From Clostridiales bacterium (GTDB taxonomy: Bacteria > Bacillota > Clostridia > Peptostreptococcales > Anaerovoracaceae), in assembly GCA_015058215.1 (NCBI GenBank), contig SVCU01000003.1, forward strand, positions 105,896-169,895: a DNA stretch of 64,000 nucleotides. The letters are read 5' to 3'. Within the stretch, counting starts at the first letter, position 1, and each line of letters starts with the position of its first letter. Positions 1 to 8,638 of the stretch are shown in pieces. The notes beneath the pieces were generated by a model. It was not told the DNA's origin. It searched no databases and was given only the letters and a program-made list of their open reading frames with translations. The position numbers and the translations under genes are program-made.

Positions 1-27
1 GTATTAAGTTTTTAACTATATTAGCAC

Positions 28-72
28 AAAATCGGGAAAAGAACAACCTTTCGGCCCTCTTTTCCCGATTTT
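28..72 (-). terminator. Intrinsic terminator of the hom/SEC-C operon
   Basis: A 15-bp perfect inverted repeat (28-42 and 58-72) encloses a 15-nt loop. Read on the minus strand it lies just past the SEC-C gene stop and ends in a short T-run. The T-flanks on both strands would let it work in either direction. Confidence 0.8.
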
Positions 73-77
73 AATTT

Positions 78-574
<497 letters not shown>

Positions 575-578
<4 letters not shown>

Positions 579-1594
579 TCTCTTTTACCTCCTGCTACTA
601 CAAGGTCGTAGGCCGCATTCTTCTTGATGGCCTTACCGATTTCGATGACGTCGCCCATGACGGCACTGCCGGTGGGCAGGGGGCCTGCGCCGCGGCCGTA
701 GAACATCAGCTCGCCGGCTTCGCTGGCCTGTACATATACTGCATTCAGTTCATTGCTGACGGATGCCAGAGGATGGCTGAAGGGCAGCTTGGTGGGCTTG
801 ACGCTGTATTCCAGCTTGCCGTCCACCATCTGTGCGGATGCCACCAGTTTGATCTTGTAGCCGCTCTTGGCTGCTTCCAGGATGTCTTCCTTGGTGACCT
901 TGGTGATGCCCTTGGTGGGGATGCCTGCGGGACGGACCCGTTCGCCGAAGCACAGGGAGATCAGGATGGACAGCTTGTTGGCTGCATCGTGGCCTTCCAC
1001 GTCTGCGGTGGGGTCGGGTTCTGCAAAGCCCTTATCCTTGGCCAGCTGCAGAGCTTCTTCGTAGGACATATCGAAGTCGGTCATCTGGGTCAGGATGTAG
1101 TTGGTGGTACCGTTCAGAATGCCGTAGACGCCTTCGAACCGGTTGGCCTGCAGAGCGTTGGTCAGGGCGGTCAGTACGGGGATCGCACCACCGACACTGG
1201 CTTCGTAACGGAACATGACATTGTTCTTTTCTGCGGTTTCGCGCAGCAGTTCATAGCTGTGTGCAACAGCAGCTTTATTAGCGGTGACAACGTGCTTACC
1301 GTGCTCCATGGCTCTCAGCATGAAGTCGGTGGCGGGGTGAAGACCGCCCAGCAGTTCGATCACTACATCGATTTCAGGATCGTTGAAAATTTCGTCGGGA
1401 TCCTGGGTGAATTTGTTCAGAGGAACATTGACGGGGCGAACGCGGTCAACGTATTTTTCCAGTACCTTGACGATCTCGAAGTCCACGCCGGTATTCTTTT
1501 TGATGGTCTCCCGTTCTTTTTCCAGAACCAGGTAGGTGCCCACGCCGATGTTGCCCAGGCCCATCAAACCGATTTTTACTACGTTCTTGTTCAT
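575..1594 (-). CDS. hom: Homoserine dehydrogenase
   Basis: The enzyme reduces aspartate semialdehyde to homoserine, the branch point to threonine and methionine. The N-terminal Rossmann motif ([11 protein letters not shown], residues about 9-19), the VTANKA segment and the [11 protein letters not shown] catalytic-domain signature are all present. I start at 1594 (MNKNVVKIG) because an AAAGG ribosome site precedes it; an in-frame upstream extension to 1666 has no family similarity. At 339 residues it ends with the catalytic domain and lacks the C-terminal ACT domain found in many Firmicute forms of about 430 residues, so threonine feedback through that domain is not expected. First gene of a two-gene operon with the SEC-C gene. 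Confidence 0.93.
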
Positions 1595-1674
1595 TTTTGT
1601 TGCCTTTCTTGTTGTACCGTATAGGTTTCCGCATACTATATTGCCATACTTTGCAGGAATTTGCAAAACTATCT

Positions 1675-1702
1675 TTGCAAAAAAGCAAAAAAAGAGTAGA
1701 AT
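1675..1702 (+). promoter_or_regulatory. Probable promoter of trmL
   Basis: TTGCAA (1675-1680), a 16-bp spacer and TAGAAT (1697-1702) lie 75 nt before trmL in the 182-nt divergent hom/trmL spacer. The spacer is A-rich with repeated TTTGCAA units. No riboswitch or T-box was recognised here. Confidence 0.45.
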
Positions 1703-1776
1703 ATTTTTGATTTATCCTGTGACGGGCCCCGGTTCTTCCGCCTCGCCCCGCCGCAGCACCCCAAAAGGAGATTCCC

Positions 1777-2274
1777 ATGCAGGACGAACCCATGAAAATT
1801 GCCCCTCTGCTCCACGTGGTCCTGGTGGAGCCGGAGATCCCGCCCAACACCGGAAACATTGCCAGAAGCTGCGCCATTACCGGTGCCAAGCTCCATCTGG
1901 TGAAGCCTCTGGGCTTTTCCATCGACGATGCCCAGGTGAAGCGGGCCGGCCTGGATTACTGGCCCTATGTGGATCTGGAAGTCCACGAAAACCTGGACGC
2001 ATTCATGCAGAAATACGGTGACTGTCCCCTGTTCCTTGCCACCACCAAGGGCAGCCGGCTCTACACCGAAGTCACCTACCCCGACGGTGCCATGATCCTG
2101 TTCGGCCGGGAGACCGCAGGCCTCCCCCGGGATTTCATCGCCGCCCATCAGGAAAAGACCATCCGCATTCCCATGAGCCAGAACACCAAACTGCGCTCGT
2201 TGAACCTTTCCAACTCCGCTGCCATCGTGCTCTTTGAAGCCCTGCGGCAGAAGGGGTTCCCGGAAATGGAATAG
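1777..2274 (+). CDS. trmL: tRNA (cytidine(34)-2'-O)-methyltransferase (SPOUT family)
   Basis: This SPOUT-class methyltransferase 2'-O-methylates the wobble base of tRNA-Leu isoacceptors using SAM. Diagnostic segments are EPEIPPNTGNIAR (residues about 18-30), the knot motifs FGRETAGLP (about 109-117) and IPMSQNTKLRSLNLSNSAAI near the C-terminus. The length of 165 aa is typical (about 155-160). An AAAAGGAG ribosome site sits 7 nt before the ATG. It heads a rightward run of genes (MaoC, nth, ridA) ending at the terminator near 3950. Confidence 0.93.
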   Translation: MQDEPMKIAPLLHVVLVEPEIPPNTGNIARSCAITGAKLHLVKPLGFSIDDAQVKRAGLDYWPYVDLEVHENLDAFMQKYGDCPLFLATTKGSRLYTEVTYPDGAMILFGRETAGLPRDFIAAHQEKTIRIPMSQNTKLRSLNLSNSAAIVLFEALRQKGFPEME

Positions 2275-2344
2275 CCGCCCCAAGGCGCGGCAGAAAACGG
2301 GCGGCCGCCACATCCACAGGCCGCCCTTCTGAAAGGAGAACACC

Positions 2345-2797
2345 ATGTATTTCGAAGATCTGGAATCCCGTGTCAACGTAGGCTTCCGTCTGGACCCCGT
2401 CACCATCGAACGCGACAAGATGCTGGCCTTCGCCAAAGAATATGACGACCATCCCCTGCACACCGACGACGCCTATGCGGAGACCACCACTTACGAAAAG
2501 ATCATCGCCCCCGGCATCATGAGCTTCATGTCCGTCTGGAACCAGTACCTGAAGAAGGATCCCATCGGCGAGGAACTGATCGCCGGAAAGTCCAACAACG
2601 TGGACTGGTATAAACCCGTCTATGCGGGTGACACCCTCACCGGTATGGCCGCCATCACCAGAACCCTGGCCAAGAACCCTTACAACGGCATCGTGGAGAT
2701 CACCATCGAAGCCTACAACCAGAAGGGCGACATGGTTCTGCGGGGCATCACCGAAGTTGTGGTGAAGCGCCGCGGCTGGGACAGCCCCAGCCTGTAA
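2345..2797 (+). CDS. MaoC-like hotdog dehydratase
   Basis: The 150-residue protein is a single hotdog fold of the MaoC/hydratase-2 type. The hydratase signature region is at about residues 31-60 (D-x4-H-x-D, then APGIMSF). Members hydrate or dehydrate enoyl-CoA or related thioesters; the substrate cannot be told from sequence. GAAAGGAG precedes the ATG. The gene lies between trmL and nth with 60-70 nt gaps, so co-transcription is likely but gives no functional hint. Distinct from FabZ at 42 kb. Confidence 0.82.
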   Translation: MYFEDLESRVNVGFRLDPVTIERDKMLAFAKEYDDHPLHTDDAYAETTTYEKIIAPGIMSFMSVWNQYLKKDPIGEELIAGKSNNVDWYKPVYAGDTLTGMAAITRTLAKNPYNGIVEITIEAYNQKGDMVLRGITEVVVKRRGWDSPSL

Positions 2798-2858
2798 CGC
2801 CGCAGCTGCAGAGCGGCAGCTCTGCACCATGCAGTATCGCTGATAAAAGGTATCCATT

Positions 2859-3503
2859 ATGGCTAAACTGACAAAGAAACAGGTGGCGGAGCTGGTGCCC
2901 GCTCTGGAAGCCCTCTATCCCGATGCAGGCTGCGCCCTGCACTTCGATTCCGTCTTCCATCTGCTGGTGGCCGTCATGCTTTCCGCCCAGACCACCGATA
3001 AAAGCGTAAACCAGGTGACCCCCACCCTCTTCGCCAAATACCCCGAAGCCGCCGACATCGCCGCCGCCGACCGGGCCGACCTGGAAAACATCCTGCGTCA
3101 CATCGGCATGTACCGCACCAAGGCCAAAAACCTGCAGGCCCTCTGTCAGGTGCTGGCCGACGAATACGGCGGTGAAGTGCCCCAGGATTACGACAAGCTG
3201 ACCGCCCTTCCCGGCGTTGGCCGCAAGACCGCAAACGTGGTGCTTTCCGTGGGCTTCGGCGAGCAGCGCATCGCCGTGGACACCCATGTGTTCCGGCTGG
3301 CAAACCGCATCGGCCTCACCGCAGAGCCCGATGTGCTGAAGACGGAGCTTTCCCTGATGAAGGCTCTCCCCTACGACCACTGGAGCACCATGCACCACGC
3401 CCTGATCTGGCACGGCCGCCAGGTCTGCAACGCCCGCAATCCCAAATGCGAGGACTGCGGCATCCGGGCCCTCTGCAAAAAGAACGGCCTCACCAAAAAG
3501 TAA
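2859..3503 (+). CDS. nth: Endonuclease III (DNA glycosylase/AP lyase)
   Basis: A base-excision repair enzyme removing oxidised pyrimidines. The helix-hairpin-helix LPGVGRKTANVVL (about residues 113-125) carries the catalytic Lys, with the catalytic Asp in VDTHVFRLANR. The C-terminal [4Fe-4S] loop has the expected C-x6-C-x2-C-x5-C spacing (CNARNPKCEDCGIRALC). The length of 214 aa matches the family. The start follows a modest AAAAGG site. Confidence 0.96.
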   Translation: MAKLTKKQVAELVPALEALYPDAGCALHFDSVFHLLVAVMLSAQTTDKSVNQVTPTLFAKYPEAADIAAADRADLENILRHIGMYRTKAKNLQALCQVLADEYGGEVPQDYDKLTALPGVGRKTANVVLSVGFGEQRIAVDTHVFRLANRIGLTAEPDVLKTELSLMKALPYDHWSTMHHALIWHGRQVCNARNPKCEDCGIRALCKKNGLTKK

Positions 3504-3530
3504 CCAATTTTCCTAAAGGAGGAATTCAAA

Positions 3531-3917
3531 ATGAAACACGTACTGAGCACTGAAAAGGCACCCGCAGCCATCGGCCCCTATTCTCAGGGCATCTCCGCTG
3601 CCGGTCTCACCTTCGTTTCCGGTCAGCTGCCCGTTGACCCCGCCACCGGCGCAATGCCCGAAGATGCAGCCAGCCAGGCAAAGCAGTCCCTGACCAACGT
3701 CAGCGCCATTCTGGAAAGCAACGGCTGCAGCATGGACGATATCGTCAAGACCACCGTTTTCCTGGTAGACATGGGCGACTTTGCCGCCGTGAACGAAGTG
3801 TACAAGACCTTCTTCGGCGAAAGCTTCCCTGCACGCTCCTGCGTAGCTGTAAAGGAACTGCCCAAGGGCGCCAAGGTGGAGATCGAAGCCATCGCCGTCG
3901 GCGGCTTCAGCCTGTAA
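3531..3917 (+). CDS. ridA: RidA-family enamine/imine deaminase
   Basis: A 128-residue YjgF/YER057c/UK114 protein that hydrolyses reactive enamine/imine intermediates released by PLP enzymes. The family landmarks GPYSQGI (about residues 16-22), FVSGQLPVDP and the C-terminal ARSCVAVKELPKGAKVEIEA with its substrate-binding Arg are intact. A strong AAAGGAGG site precedes the start. It is followed by a bidirectional terminator shared with the convergent acyl-CoA ligase gene. Confidence 0.95.
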   Translation: MKHVLSTEKAPAAIGPYSQGISAAGLTFVSGQLPVDPATGAMPEDAASQAKQSLTNVSAILESNGCSMDDIVKTTVFLVDMGDFAAVNEVYKTFFGESFPARSCVAVKELPKGAKVEIEAIAVGGFSL

Positions 3918-3944
3918 GCGTATTCTACTTTGAAAGTATAAGAG

Positions 3945-3970
3945 AAAGCCCCTGCGGATGCAGGGGCTTT
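3945..3970. terminator. Bidirectional terminator between ridA and the acyl-CoA ligase
   Basis: An 11-bp stem (AAAGCCCCTGC, 3945-3955; GCAGGGGCTTT, 3960-3970) closes a GGAT tetraloop and is flanked by A-runs and T-runs. It can end both convergent units. Confidence 0.85.
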
Positions 3971-4025
3971 TTCTTTTCTTTGTTGCTTTTCTTTCAGGCA
4001 AACGATTGCTTCGCCTTTTCGCAGG

Positions 4026-5780
4026 TTATGCGTTGGCAGACTGCTTGGCTGCTTCTTCCTCTTCCAGGACGCGGTAGGCCACCTTGCCCACCAGGGTCTT
4101 GGGCAGGGTCTCCCGGAACTCGATGTCGTAAGGCATTGCGTACTTTGCAATATTCTTGCGGCAGTAAGCCAGGATGTTCTGCTTGGTCTCCTCGGTTGCG
4201 GGCACGCCTTCCTTCAGCATGACGAAGGCCTTCACCTTCTGCATCTTGTAGGGATCGGGCACGCCGATGATGCAGCTCATGTGGACCATTTCGTGGGCAT
4301 CCAGAATGTTTTCCAGCTGGCCGGGATAGATGTTGTAGCCGGAGGAAACGATCATGCGCTTCATGCGGCCCTTGAAGTAGATGAAGCCTTCGTTATCCAT
4401 GGAACCCAGGTCGCCGGTATAGACCCAGGCGAGGCCGTCTGCATGGGTACGCAGGGTCTGTGCGGTCTCCTCGGGATGGCCGATGTATTCCTTCATAACG
4501 GTGGGACCTGCCAGCAGGATCTCCCCTTCCTCGCCGTAGGGCAGTTCGTTCTCGGTGCCGGGTTCCACGATCTTATAGTAGGTATCGGGGAAGGGTACGC
4601 CGATGCTGCCTTCCTTGTACATATGGGGAGGCGTCAGGCAGGAGGCGGTAACGCATTCGGTGGTGCCGAAGCCTTCGCGCACCTGAACCTTAGCGTTGTG
4701 ATCGATGAGGAACTGATCCAGTTTCTTCTTCAGTTCGATGGAGAGGGAATCGCCGCCGCTGAAAACGCCCTTCAGGTTGCCCAGATCCGCCTTTTCCATG
4801 GAAGGCAGGCGCAGCAGGGCTTCGTACAGGGTGGGAACACCAGCCATGAAGTTGATGCTCTGCTTGGTGATGATCTTGCCCAGGCTCTTGGGAGTGAAAC
4901 GGGGAACCAGCACGCAGCGGCCGCCGTTGGCCAGCATGGAATGGATGCTGACACCCAGACCGAAGCCGTGGAAAATGGGCATGGCCGCCAGCATTTTATC
5001 GCCGGGCTTGAACATGGGGTTGGCTGCCACCACCTGTGCGGCCAACGCGTTGAAGTTCAGGTTGCTGAGCATGATGCCCTTGGTGGTGCCGGTGGTGCCG
5101 CCGCTGTAGAGGATAACGGCCCCTTCTTCACAGTCCTGCTCCACGCGGTAATTCCAGAAGCAGTGCTTGCCCATCTGCATGAATTCGTTCCAGCGGATGA
5201 CGGGGGCATCTGCGGGGATCTTCTGGATCTTACGGCCTTCGGTCAGCATATAGCCCGCCTTGATGGGCTGGGCCAGTTCGTCGCGAATGCTGGCGATGAC
5301 GATGTTCACCACGCTGGTGTTCTTGCGAATGGCTTCAAACTTATTATAGAACTGGTCCAAAGTGATGGCGGTAACGCTCTTGGACTCGTTCAGATAGAAT
5401 TCGATCTCCTTCTCTGCGGAGAGAGGATGGATCATGTTGGCGATGCCGCCCACCATGTTCACCGCGTAGAAAACGAACAGCGCCTGGGGGCAGTTGGGCA
5501 TAGCGATGGTGACCCGGTCGCCCTTGCGGATGCCGATGGTTTTCAGCGCCTTGGCGCAGTTGTGGATCTCTTCGGCCAGCCGCTTGTAGGTGGTGGGCTT
5601 GCCCATGAAATCGAATGCGATATTGTTGGGATATTTGGCGGCAGCCTCCAGAACAGCGTCGCAGAGAGTCCCCTGAGAGTATTCCAGATGCTCGGGAACA
5701 CCGCCCATATGACCGTACCAAGGGGTCTTGGCGGTATTGTTCCCTTTCATGAAAGCATACTGCTTCTTGTTGTCGTCCAT
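4026..5780 (-). CDS. AMP-binding acyl-CoA ligase (fatty-acyl-CoA synthetase-like)
   Basis: A 584-residue member of the adenylate-forming ANL superfamily that activates a carboxylate as acyl-AMP and then transfers it to CoA. Motifs are the P-loop-like YSGGTTGTTKG (about residues 228-238), GFGTTE (about 373-378), YTGDLG and the hinge KGRMKRMIVSSGYNIYP, plus the catalytic Lys in KTLVGKVAYR. An AAGGAG site lies 8 nt before the start at 5780. The substrate is not evident; long- or medium-chain fatty acid is the best guess. It is divergent from a GntR-family regulator gene, a likely regulatory partner. Confidence 0.87.
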   Translation of the reverse strand: MDDNKKQYAFMKGNNTAKTPWYGHMGGVPEHLEYSQGTLCDAVLEAAAKYPNNIAFDFMGKPTTYKRLAEEIHNCAKALKTIGIRKGDRVTIAMPNCPQALFVFYAVNMVGGIANMIHPLSAEKEIEFYLNESKSVTAITLDQFYNKFEAIRKNTSVVNIVIASIRDELAQPIKAGYMLTEGRKIQKIPADAPVIRWNEFMQMGKHCFWNYRVEQDCEEGAVILYSGGTTGTTKGIMLSNLNFNALAAQVVAANPMFKPGDKMLAAMPIFHGFGLGVSIHSMLANGGRCVLVPRFTPKSLGKIITKQSINFMAGVPTLYEALLRLPSMEKADLGNLKGVFSGGDSLSIELKKKLDQFLIDHNAKVQVREGFGTTECVTASCLTPPHMYKEGSIGVPFPDTYYKIVEPGTENELPYGEEGEILLAGPTVMKEYIGHPEETAQTLRTHADGLAWVYTGDLGSMDNEGFIYFKGRMKRMIVSSGYNIYPGQLENILDAHEMVHMSCIIGVPDPYKMQKVKAFVMLKEGVPATEETKQNILAYCRKNIAKYAMPYDIEFRETLPKTLVGKVAYRVLEEEEAAKQSANA

Positions 5781-5891
5781 TATAGTTGCTCCTTGTGTCC
5801 TTATTCCTCTTTCGGTGTGCCTTCGGATCCGGGTCTGCGCCCTCAGCAGCGCCGGTGACTTCTACAAAAAGTCGGATGCACACATCAATTC

Positions 5892-5919
5892 ATTATAGCA
5901 TTTCTTCCAAAAAATACAA
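5892..5919 (-). promoter_or_regulatory. Probable promoter of the acyl-CoA ligase gene
   Basis: On the minus strand TTGTAT (5919-5914), a 16-bp spacer and an extended TGC-TATAAT (5897-5892) precede a leader of about 105 nt. No structured leader was recognised. The 304-nt ligase/gntR spacer holds this promoter plus the gntR promoter and operators. Confidence 0.55.
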
Positions 5920-5941
5920 TGAAAAATGGCGGAAACAAACC

Positions 5942-5970
5942 TTGACCCTGCTGCATTCAAAAGTTATAAT
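5942..5970 (+). promoter_or_regulatory. Promoter of the GntR/FCD regulator gene
   Basis: TTGACC (5942-5947), a 17-bp spacer and a perfect TATAAT (5965-5970) place the transcription start near 5977. That is just upstream of the palindromic GTATAC sites, as expected for autorepression. Confidence 0.7.
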
Positions 5971-5981
5971 GTTTGTACACA

Positions 5982-6019
5982 TTGTATACGAAAAGGAGCG
6001 TTTCCCATTTCGTATACCA
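5982..6019 (+). promoter_or_regulatory. Tandem candidate operators for the GntR/FCD regulator
   Basis: Two palindromic sites, TTGTATACGA (5982-5991) and TCGTATACCA (6010-6019), both fit the T-N-G-T-A-T-A-C-N-A pattern known for FadR-subfamily GntR operators. Together they make a perfect 10-bp inverted repeat (GTATACGAAA / TTTCGTATAC). A weaker half-match (TTGTACACAT) sits at 5973-5982. They follow the predicted start of transcription, so binding would block gntR. Confidence 0.65.
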
Positions 6020-6084
6020 AATTCAATTTTGTTCTTCGGATCAAACGGATCCGGCAGCGCCTTGCGCCAACCTCAGGAGGCACC

Positions 6085-6744
6085 ATGTATTCTTCCGACA
6101 CCAAAGACCTGAAAATGAGCAGCCAGCCTCTTTCCGGCAGCCTGTACCACGAACTGCGCAGAGATATTCTGCAGGGCCGTTTCCAGCGGGGCGAAAAACT
6201 CACCGAGCAGGCCCTCTGCGAAACCTACCAGATGAGCCGCACTCCCGTCCGCGAAGCGTTCCGTCAGCTGGAACTGGAAGGACTCATCGAAACCATCCCC
6301 AACCGGGGTGCCTTTGTGGTCGGACTCACCCGTCAGGATATCCAGGACCTTTACGAAATGCGTAAGGAATACGAGATCCTCGCCGTCCGCTGGGCCATCC
6401 AGCGCATCACCCCGGAAAATCTGGCCAAGCTGGAAGAAGCCTACGAGTTCATGGAATTCTACACCATGAAGCAGGAAGCGGAAAAAATGCTGAACATTAA
6501 CATGAAGTTCCACGAGCTGATCTACGAATCCGCCGGAAACCGGATCCTGTATAACGCCCTTTCCACCTACCAGGCCTACATCAAACAGACCAAAACCAAC
6601 AGCACCTACGTGGACGGCTACCTGGAACAGGTGCTCTCCGAGCACAAATCCATCTTTGAAGCCTTCAAGGCACGGGATCCGGAAGCCGGTGCAGCAGCCG
6701 CTGCGATCCACATGGAAAACGCCAAGAAGCGAGCAAATTTTTAA
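6085..6744 (+). CDS. GntR-family transcriptional regulator (FCD/FadR subfamily)
   Basis: The start at 6085 is set by AGGAGG at 6075-6080; the longer open frame to 5926 crosses the promoter and operators and is rejected. The 219-residue protein has an N-terminal winged helix (about residues 14-80: LYHELRRDILQG, then MSRTPVREAFRQLELEGLI and IPNRGAFV) and an all-helical FCD effector domain with candidate metal/ligand residues around NMKFHELIYESAGN. FCD regulators sense small organic acids. The divergent acyl-CoA ligase is the most likely target; its effector could be an acyl-CoA or carboxylate, which is inference. Confidence 0.9.
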   Translation: MYSSDTKDLKMSSQPLSGSLYHELRRDILQGRFQRGEKLTEQALCETYQMSRTPVREAFRQLELEGLIETIPNRGAFVVGLTRQDIQDLYEMRKEYEILAVRWAIQRITPENLAKLEEAYEFMEFYTMKQEAEKMLNINMKFHELIYESAGNRILYNALSTYQAYIKQTKTNSTYVDGYLEQVLSEHKSIFEAFKARDPEAGAAAAAIHMENAKKRANF

Positions 6745-6787
6745 GAAACACATCCGTTTTTTATTTATTTAATACGATCGCAATGAA

Positions 6788-6819
6788 AAGCGCGTCCCAA
6801 ACTTCGGTGGGACGCGCTT
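6788..6819. terminator. Terminator between gntR and the LUD gene
   Basis: A 12-bp stem (AAGCGCGTCCCA, 6788-6799; TGGGACGCGCTT, 6808-6819) is followed by TCTTTT on the plus strand and preceded by an A-run. The convergent layout suggests it serves both genes. Confidence 0.85.
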
Positions 6820-6848
6820 CTTTTACGGTTTTGTTTTACAATAACACT

Positions 6849-7463
6849 TTACTTGCCAAGCTTTTCATTGATCAAATAAACGGTGATGGGCATGCCGGTG
6901 ATCTGGCGTTCCAGGATCAGAGTGGCATTGCACATCCGTGCGGGGGAGTCACAATTCATGCAGTGGCCCAGTTCTGCGCAGGGAGTCTTCTTGCCCAGCC
7001 GCTGTGCGTTGGGAGGGCAGGCCACGTTCTTGATGCGGATCAGACCGTCTTCATAATTGGCAACGATCTTGTTGATGCCGGTCATCAGATACAGACGCTT
7101 GTGACCGAACAGCATAGAGGACAGCCGGTTGCCGGTGCCGTCGATATTGATCATGCGGCCGTCTTCGGTGACGGCGTTATTGGAAGCGACATAGAGATCG
7201 GCCAGCATGGCTTCTCTCTGGCATTCGGGAACGGACTTTCCTTCGGGGCGGTCCCAATGCTGGTACACGGTGGTGCCGCGGGCTGCCAGGGCTTCGGGGA
7301 TTCCCATTTCACGGGCGGTGATGCTGCCGCCGATACCGACGGTATCCTTGGGATCGGTTTCTTCCAGGAAAGCCTTCAGGGCTTCTTCCTTGGTTTCAAA
7401 GCACTTAACGGTGAAGCCATTGCGTTCCAGAGCAGCGGCGGTCTTGAGAATTTTTTCCTGCAT
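6849..7463 (-). CDS. LUD-domain protein (DUF162, lactate-utilisation-like)
   Basis: The 204-residue protein carries the LUD fold seen in LutB/LutC. Signatures are VGIGGSITAREMGIPEAL (about residues 41-58), DLYVASNNAVTEDGRMINID (about 89-108) and a C-terminal Cys cluster GHCMNCDSPARMC (about 167-179). Stand-alone LUD proteins in Clostridia are mostly uncharacterised; a role in organic-acid redox metabolism is inferred from family name only. AGGAGG precedes the start. It is monocistronic between two terminator-like hairpins. Confidence 0.85.
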   Translation of the reverse strand: MQEKILKTAAALERNGFTVKCFETKEEALKAFLEETDPKDTVGIGGSITAREMGIPEALAARGTTVYQHWDRPEGKSVPECQREAMLADLYVASNNAVTEDGRMINIDGTGNRLSSMLFGHKRLYLMTGINKIVANYEDGLIRIKNVACPPNAQRLGKKTPCAELGHCMNCDSPARMCNATLILERQITGMPITVYLINEKLGK

Positions 7464-7528
7464 GGGTGCAGCCTCCTTTATTTCTTTGCGCGGGTGCGCT
7501 TTGGTACAGGGGATCCATTAACAGTTTT

Positions 7529-7565
7529 ATTATAGCGAAAGAGCCCTGCTTACGCAAGGCTCTTT
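7529..7565 (-). promoter_or_regulatory. Promoter of the LUD gene overlapping a terminator-like hairpin
   Basis: TTGCGT (7557-7552), a 17-bp spacer and TATAAT (7534-7529) form a good minus-strand promoter. The hairpin AAAGAGCC / GGCTCTTT (7538-7545 and 7558-7565) brackets the same DNA, so the end of the preceding operon and this promoter share sequence. Confidence 0.6.
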
Positions 7566-7602
7566 GTAAATTCAGAGGGCTGCGGCGGCGGCAAACAGGA
7601 AG

Positions 7603-7620
7603 GCCGCCGCTTCCGGCGGC
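7603..7620 (-). terminator. Terminator after the HydE-like operon
   Basis: GCCGCCG / CGGCGGC (7603-7609 and 7614-7620) with a 4-nt loop lies 32 nt past the radical SAM stop codon. The T tract on the minus strand is interrupted (CTTCCTGTTT), so efficiency may be moderate. Confidence 0.5.
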
Positions 7621-7651
7621 GCCAAGTTCAAAATCCGGCGCCGCCCCGTCC

Positions 7652-8629
7652 CTAAAACTGCAGCTTGCTGCCGCTCTGCTCGGCCATGGCGCGGATGTGC
7701 TCCATCCCCAGCAGAATGCGGTTATCCACCACCCGGAACACGTCGCTGAGATCGTTGGGCAGCAGATCTGTATACATCATATCGGCACCGGCCCGCAGGG
7801 CTGCCAGATTGCCGGAGGGCGATGCAAACCCTTCCTTCAGGTTCTCGCCGGGCTGCCCTGCAGTGATGTAAACCTCAGGCAGCAGCACCCGGAGAAGGGA
7901 GATCTCCCGCAGATTCTTTTCGATGCTTCCCCTGCCCCCTTCTGCGGCCAGAGGAGTGCCCATGGCGGGCATATAGGGAACGATGGGAGCCCAGTCGATT
8001 TCCAGCTGCTTCATCCGCAGGATATCCTCCGCCAGTTCTTCTTCCGTCTGTCCGGGCCAGTCCACGATGTTGCCGCTGGCCAGTTCCAGACCCGCTTCTT
8101 TGATCCAGTGGATGCATTCCATGCGGTGCTTGAAATTGGTGGAGGGGTTCAGCCGGTTGAAGCTGGCTTCGTTCGACATTTCGAACTTGGCCACATAGCG
8201 GTCAGCCCCCGCTTCCTTCAGGATGCGGAACTGCTCTTTGGAAAATTCCCCGCAGGCCAGGCTCACATGGAGACCGGCTTCCTTGCAGGCCGCTACGATC
8301 TTCACCAGATTTTCGAAGCCGTACTTGGGGTCTTCCCCGGAGATCAGGAAAATCTTTTTGAACCCGTTGGCGGCTGCCTGCTGTGCGGCTGCGATCACCG
8401 TTTCCGGCTCCATGCGATACCGCTTCAAATTGGCATTGCCCGCCCGCATGCCGCAGTACAGGCACTGATTTTTACACACGTTGGTGAATCCCATCATGGA
8501 AACGGCCACCAACCGGTTATCGGTCACTTCGGCCCGGATGCGCCGGGCTTCTGCACCGATGGTATCATCGAATTCCTGCCAGGGAAGGCGCAGGGCCTCC
8601 AGGATCTCTTGCTTGCTGTTCAGATTCAT
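7652..8629 (-). CDS. HydE/BioB/PylB-like radical SAM protein
   Basis: The 325-residue protein has the radical SAM [4Fe-4S] motif CKNQCLYCG (C-x3-C-x2-C, about residues 52-60) followed by MRAGNANLKRYRM, the pattern of the HydE/PylB branch. Further family-like segments are FLISGEDP, EMSNEASFNRLNP, DWPGQTEEELAEDIL and PYMPAMGTPLA near the barrel end, and a BATS-type C-terminus. HydE acts in assembly of the [FeFe]-hydrogenase H-cluster; BioB and PylB make biotin and methylornithine. It is the last of five co-directional genes including an NMT1-type ABC transporter and a TM1266 regulator. The actual substrate is unknown. AGGAGA precedes the ATG. Confidence 0.8.
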   Translation of the reverse strand: MNLNSKQEILEALRLPWQEFDDTIGAEARRIRAEVTDNRLVAVSMMGFTNVCKNQCLYCGMRAGNANLKRYRMEPETVIAAAQQAAANGFKKIFLISGEDPKYGFENLVKIVAACKEAGLHVSLACGEFSKEQFRILKEAGADRYVAKFEMSNEASFNRLNPSTNFKHRMECIHWIKEAGLELASGNIVDWPGQTEEELAEDILRMKQLEIDWAPIVPYMPAMGTPLAAEGGRGSIEKNLREISLLRVLLPEVYITAGQPGENLKEGFASPSGNLAALRAGADMMYTDLLPNDLSDVFRVVDNRILLGMEHIRAMAEQSGSKLQF

Positions 8630-8638
8630 TTTGTTCTC

